NCBI GenBank assembly: GCA_021789565.1
Contig: JAJYJL010000047.1
Coordinates: 1-16,111 of the forward strand
DNA length: 16,111 nucleotides
Direction of reading: 5' to 3'
Source: Acidobacteriota bacterium
GTDB lineage: Bacteria; Acidobacteriota; Terriglobia; UBA7540
In this document: positions 15,905-16,111 of the stretch, piece after piece
Layout: every line of letters begins with the position of its first letter
How positions within the stretch are numbered: the first letter of the stretch is position 1
Notes under the pieces: generated by a model
Told to the model about the DNA's origin: nothing
The model's input: only the letters and a program-made list of their open reading frames with translations
The model's database searches: none
Translations under genes and position numbers: made by a program

Positions 15905-16111
15905 ATGTCATATCCGCCGCGATACTACAGTGAAAACGATCTTCACTACCTGACGACGAGCGTCTACCGCCGCACGGAGATTTTCAACTCGGAGCTCTTC
16001 AAACGCGAATTCATCACCACCCTGGCGGAGTTGCGCGCCGAGATGGGGTTCCGGCTCGTCGGCTACGTCTTGATGCCGGAACACTTCCATCTGCTGGTGT
16101 GGCCCTCGGAG
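15905..16111 (+). CDS. REP-associated tyrosine transposase (IS200-like, Y1 family), 3' end beyond window
   Basis: The first 69 residues of a Y1 transposase are present: MSYPPRYYSENDLHYLTTSVYRRTEIF, then FITTLAELRAEMGFRLVGYVLMPEHFHLLVWPSE. The metal-binding HUH motif is HFH at residues 60-62 in the family-typical MPEHFHLL context; the catalytic tyrosine lies beyond the window. These enzymes nick single-stranded DNA at hairpins. The REP-associated group (RAYT) is usually single-copy, has no inverted terminal repeats of its own and is linked to dispersed REP palindromes, which are abundant in this window. The start at 15905 is preceded only by a weak GGGG; the ATG at 15897 is in another frame. 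This could also be an ordinary IS200/IS605-type transposase. Confidence 0.85.
   Translation, partial: MSYPPRYYSENDLHYLTTSVYRRTEIFNSELFKREFITTLAELRAEMGFRLVGYVLMPEHFHLLVWPSE

Overview
The window is GC-rich bacterial chromosomal DNA. It carries complete housekeeping genes (groES, groEL, uvrB) among secreted proteins and repeat-rich spacers. The gene set points to Acidobacteriota: a DUF2520 Rossmann protein, secreted parvulin-like and GH20-type proteins, an orphan carboxypeptidase-regulatory-like domain, Rhs fragments and a REP-associated transposase. This placement is inferred from gene content and style, not from a database search.

Layout. Positions 1-594 (minus) hold the 5' part of a secreted protein of unknown function with a probable TTG start. 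It is divergent from groES-groEL (897-2995), whose promoter overlaps a perfect CIRCE operator, so HrcA control is expected. A strong hairpin at 3037-3063 ends groEL and the convergent DUF2520 gene (3065-3976, minus). A 63-residue one-helix membrane protein (4326-4517) converges on uvrB (4514-6541, minus), and their stop codons overlap. Positions 6542-7272 carry no gene but many palindromic, REP-like sequences.

A signal-peptide-bearing GH20-type hexosaminidase (7273-9444) and a secreted SurA/parvulin-like protein (9828-10814) follow, each with a hairpin downstream. Next come a spacer with three DnaA-box-like sites, a small secreted beta-sandwich protein (11293-11688, minus) and a PLP-dependent trans-sulfuration enzyme (11883-13022). 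An AT-rich gene-free island and a csbD stress gene (13537-13743) come after these.

The right end is accessory DNA. Positions 13990-14400 are packed with REP/BIME-like palindromes. After them lies a 5'-truncated Rhs tip (14553-15383): an Rhs core followed by an unfamiliar His/Trp-rich C-terminal domain. A small acidic gene (15410-15832) follows 26 bp later and looks like its immunity gene. The window ends inside an IS200-like REP-associated tyrosine transposase (15905 onward), which could explain the palindromes in the spacers. The Rhs-tip/immunity pair and the REP/transposase system are the most interesting parts.
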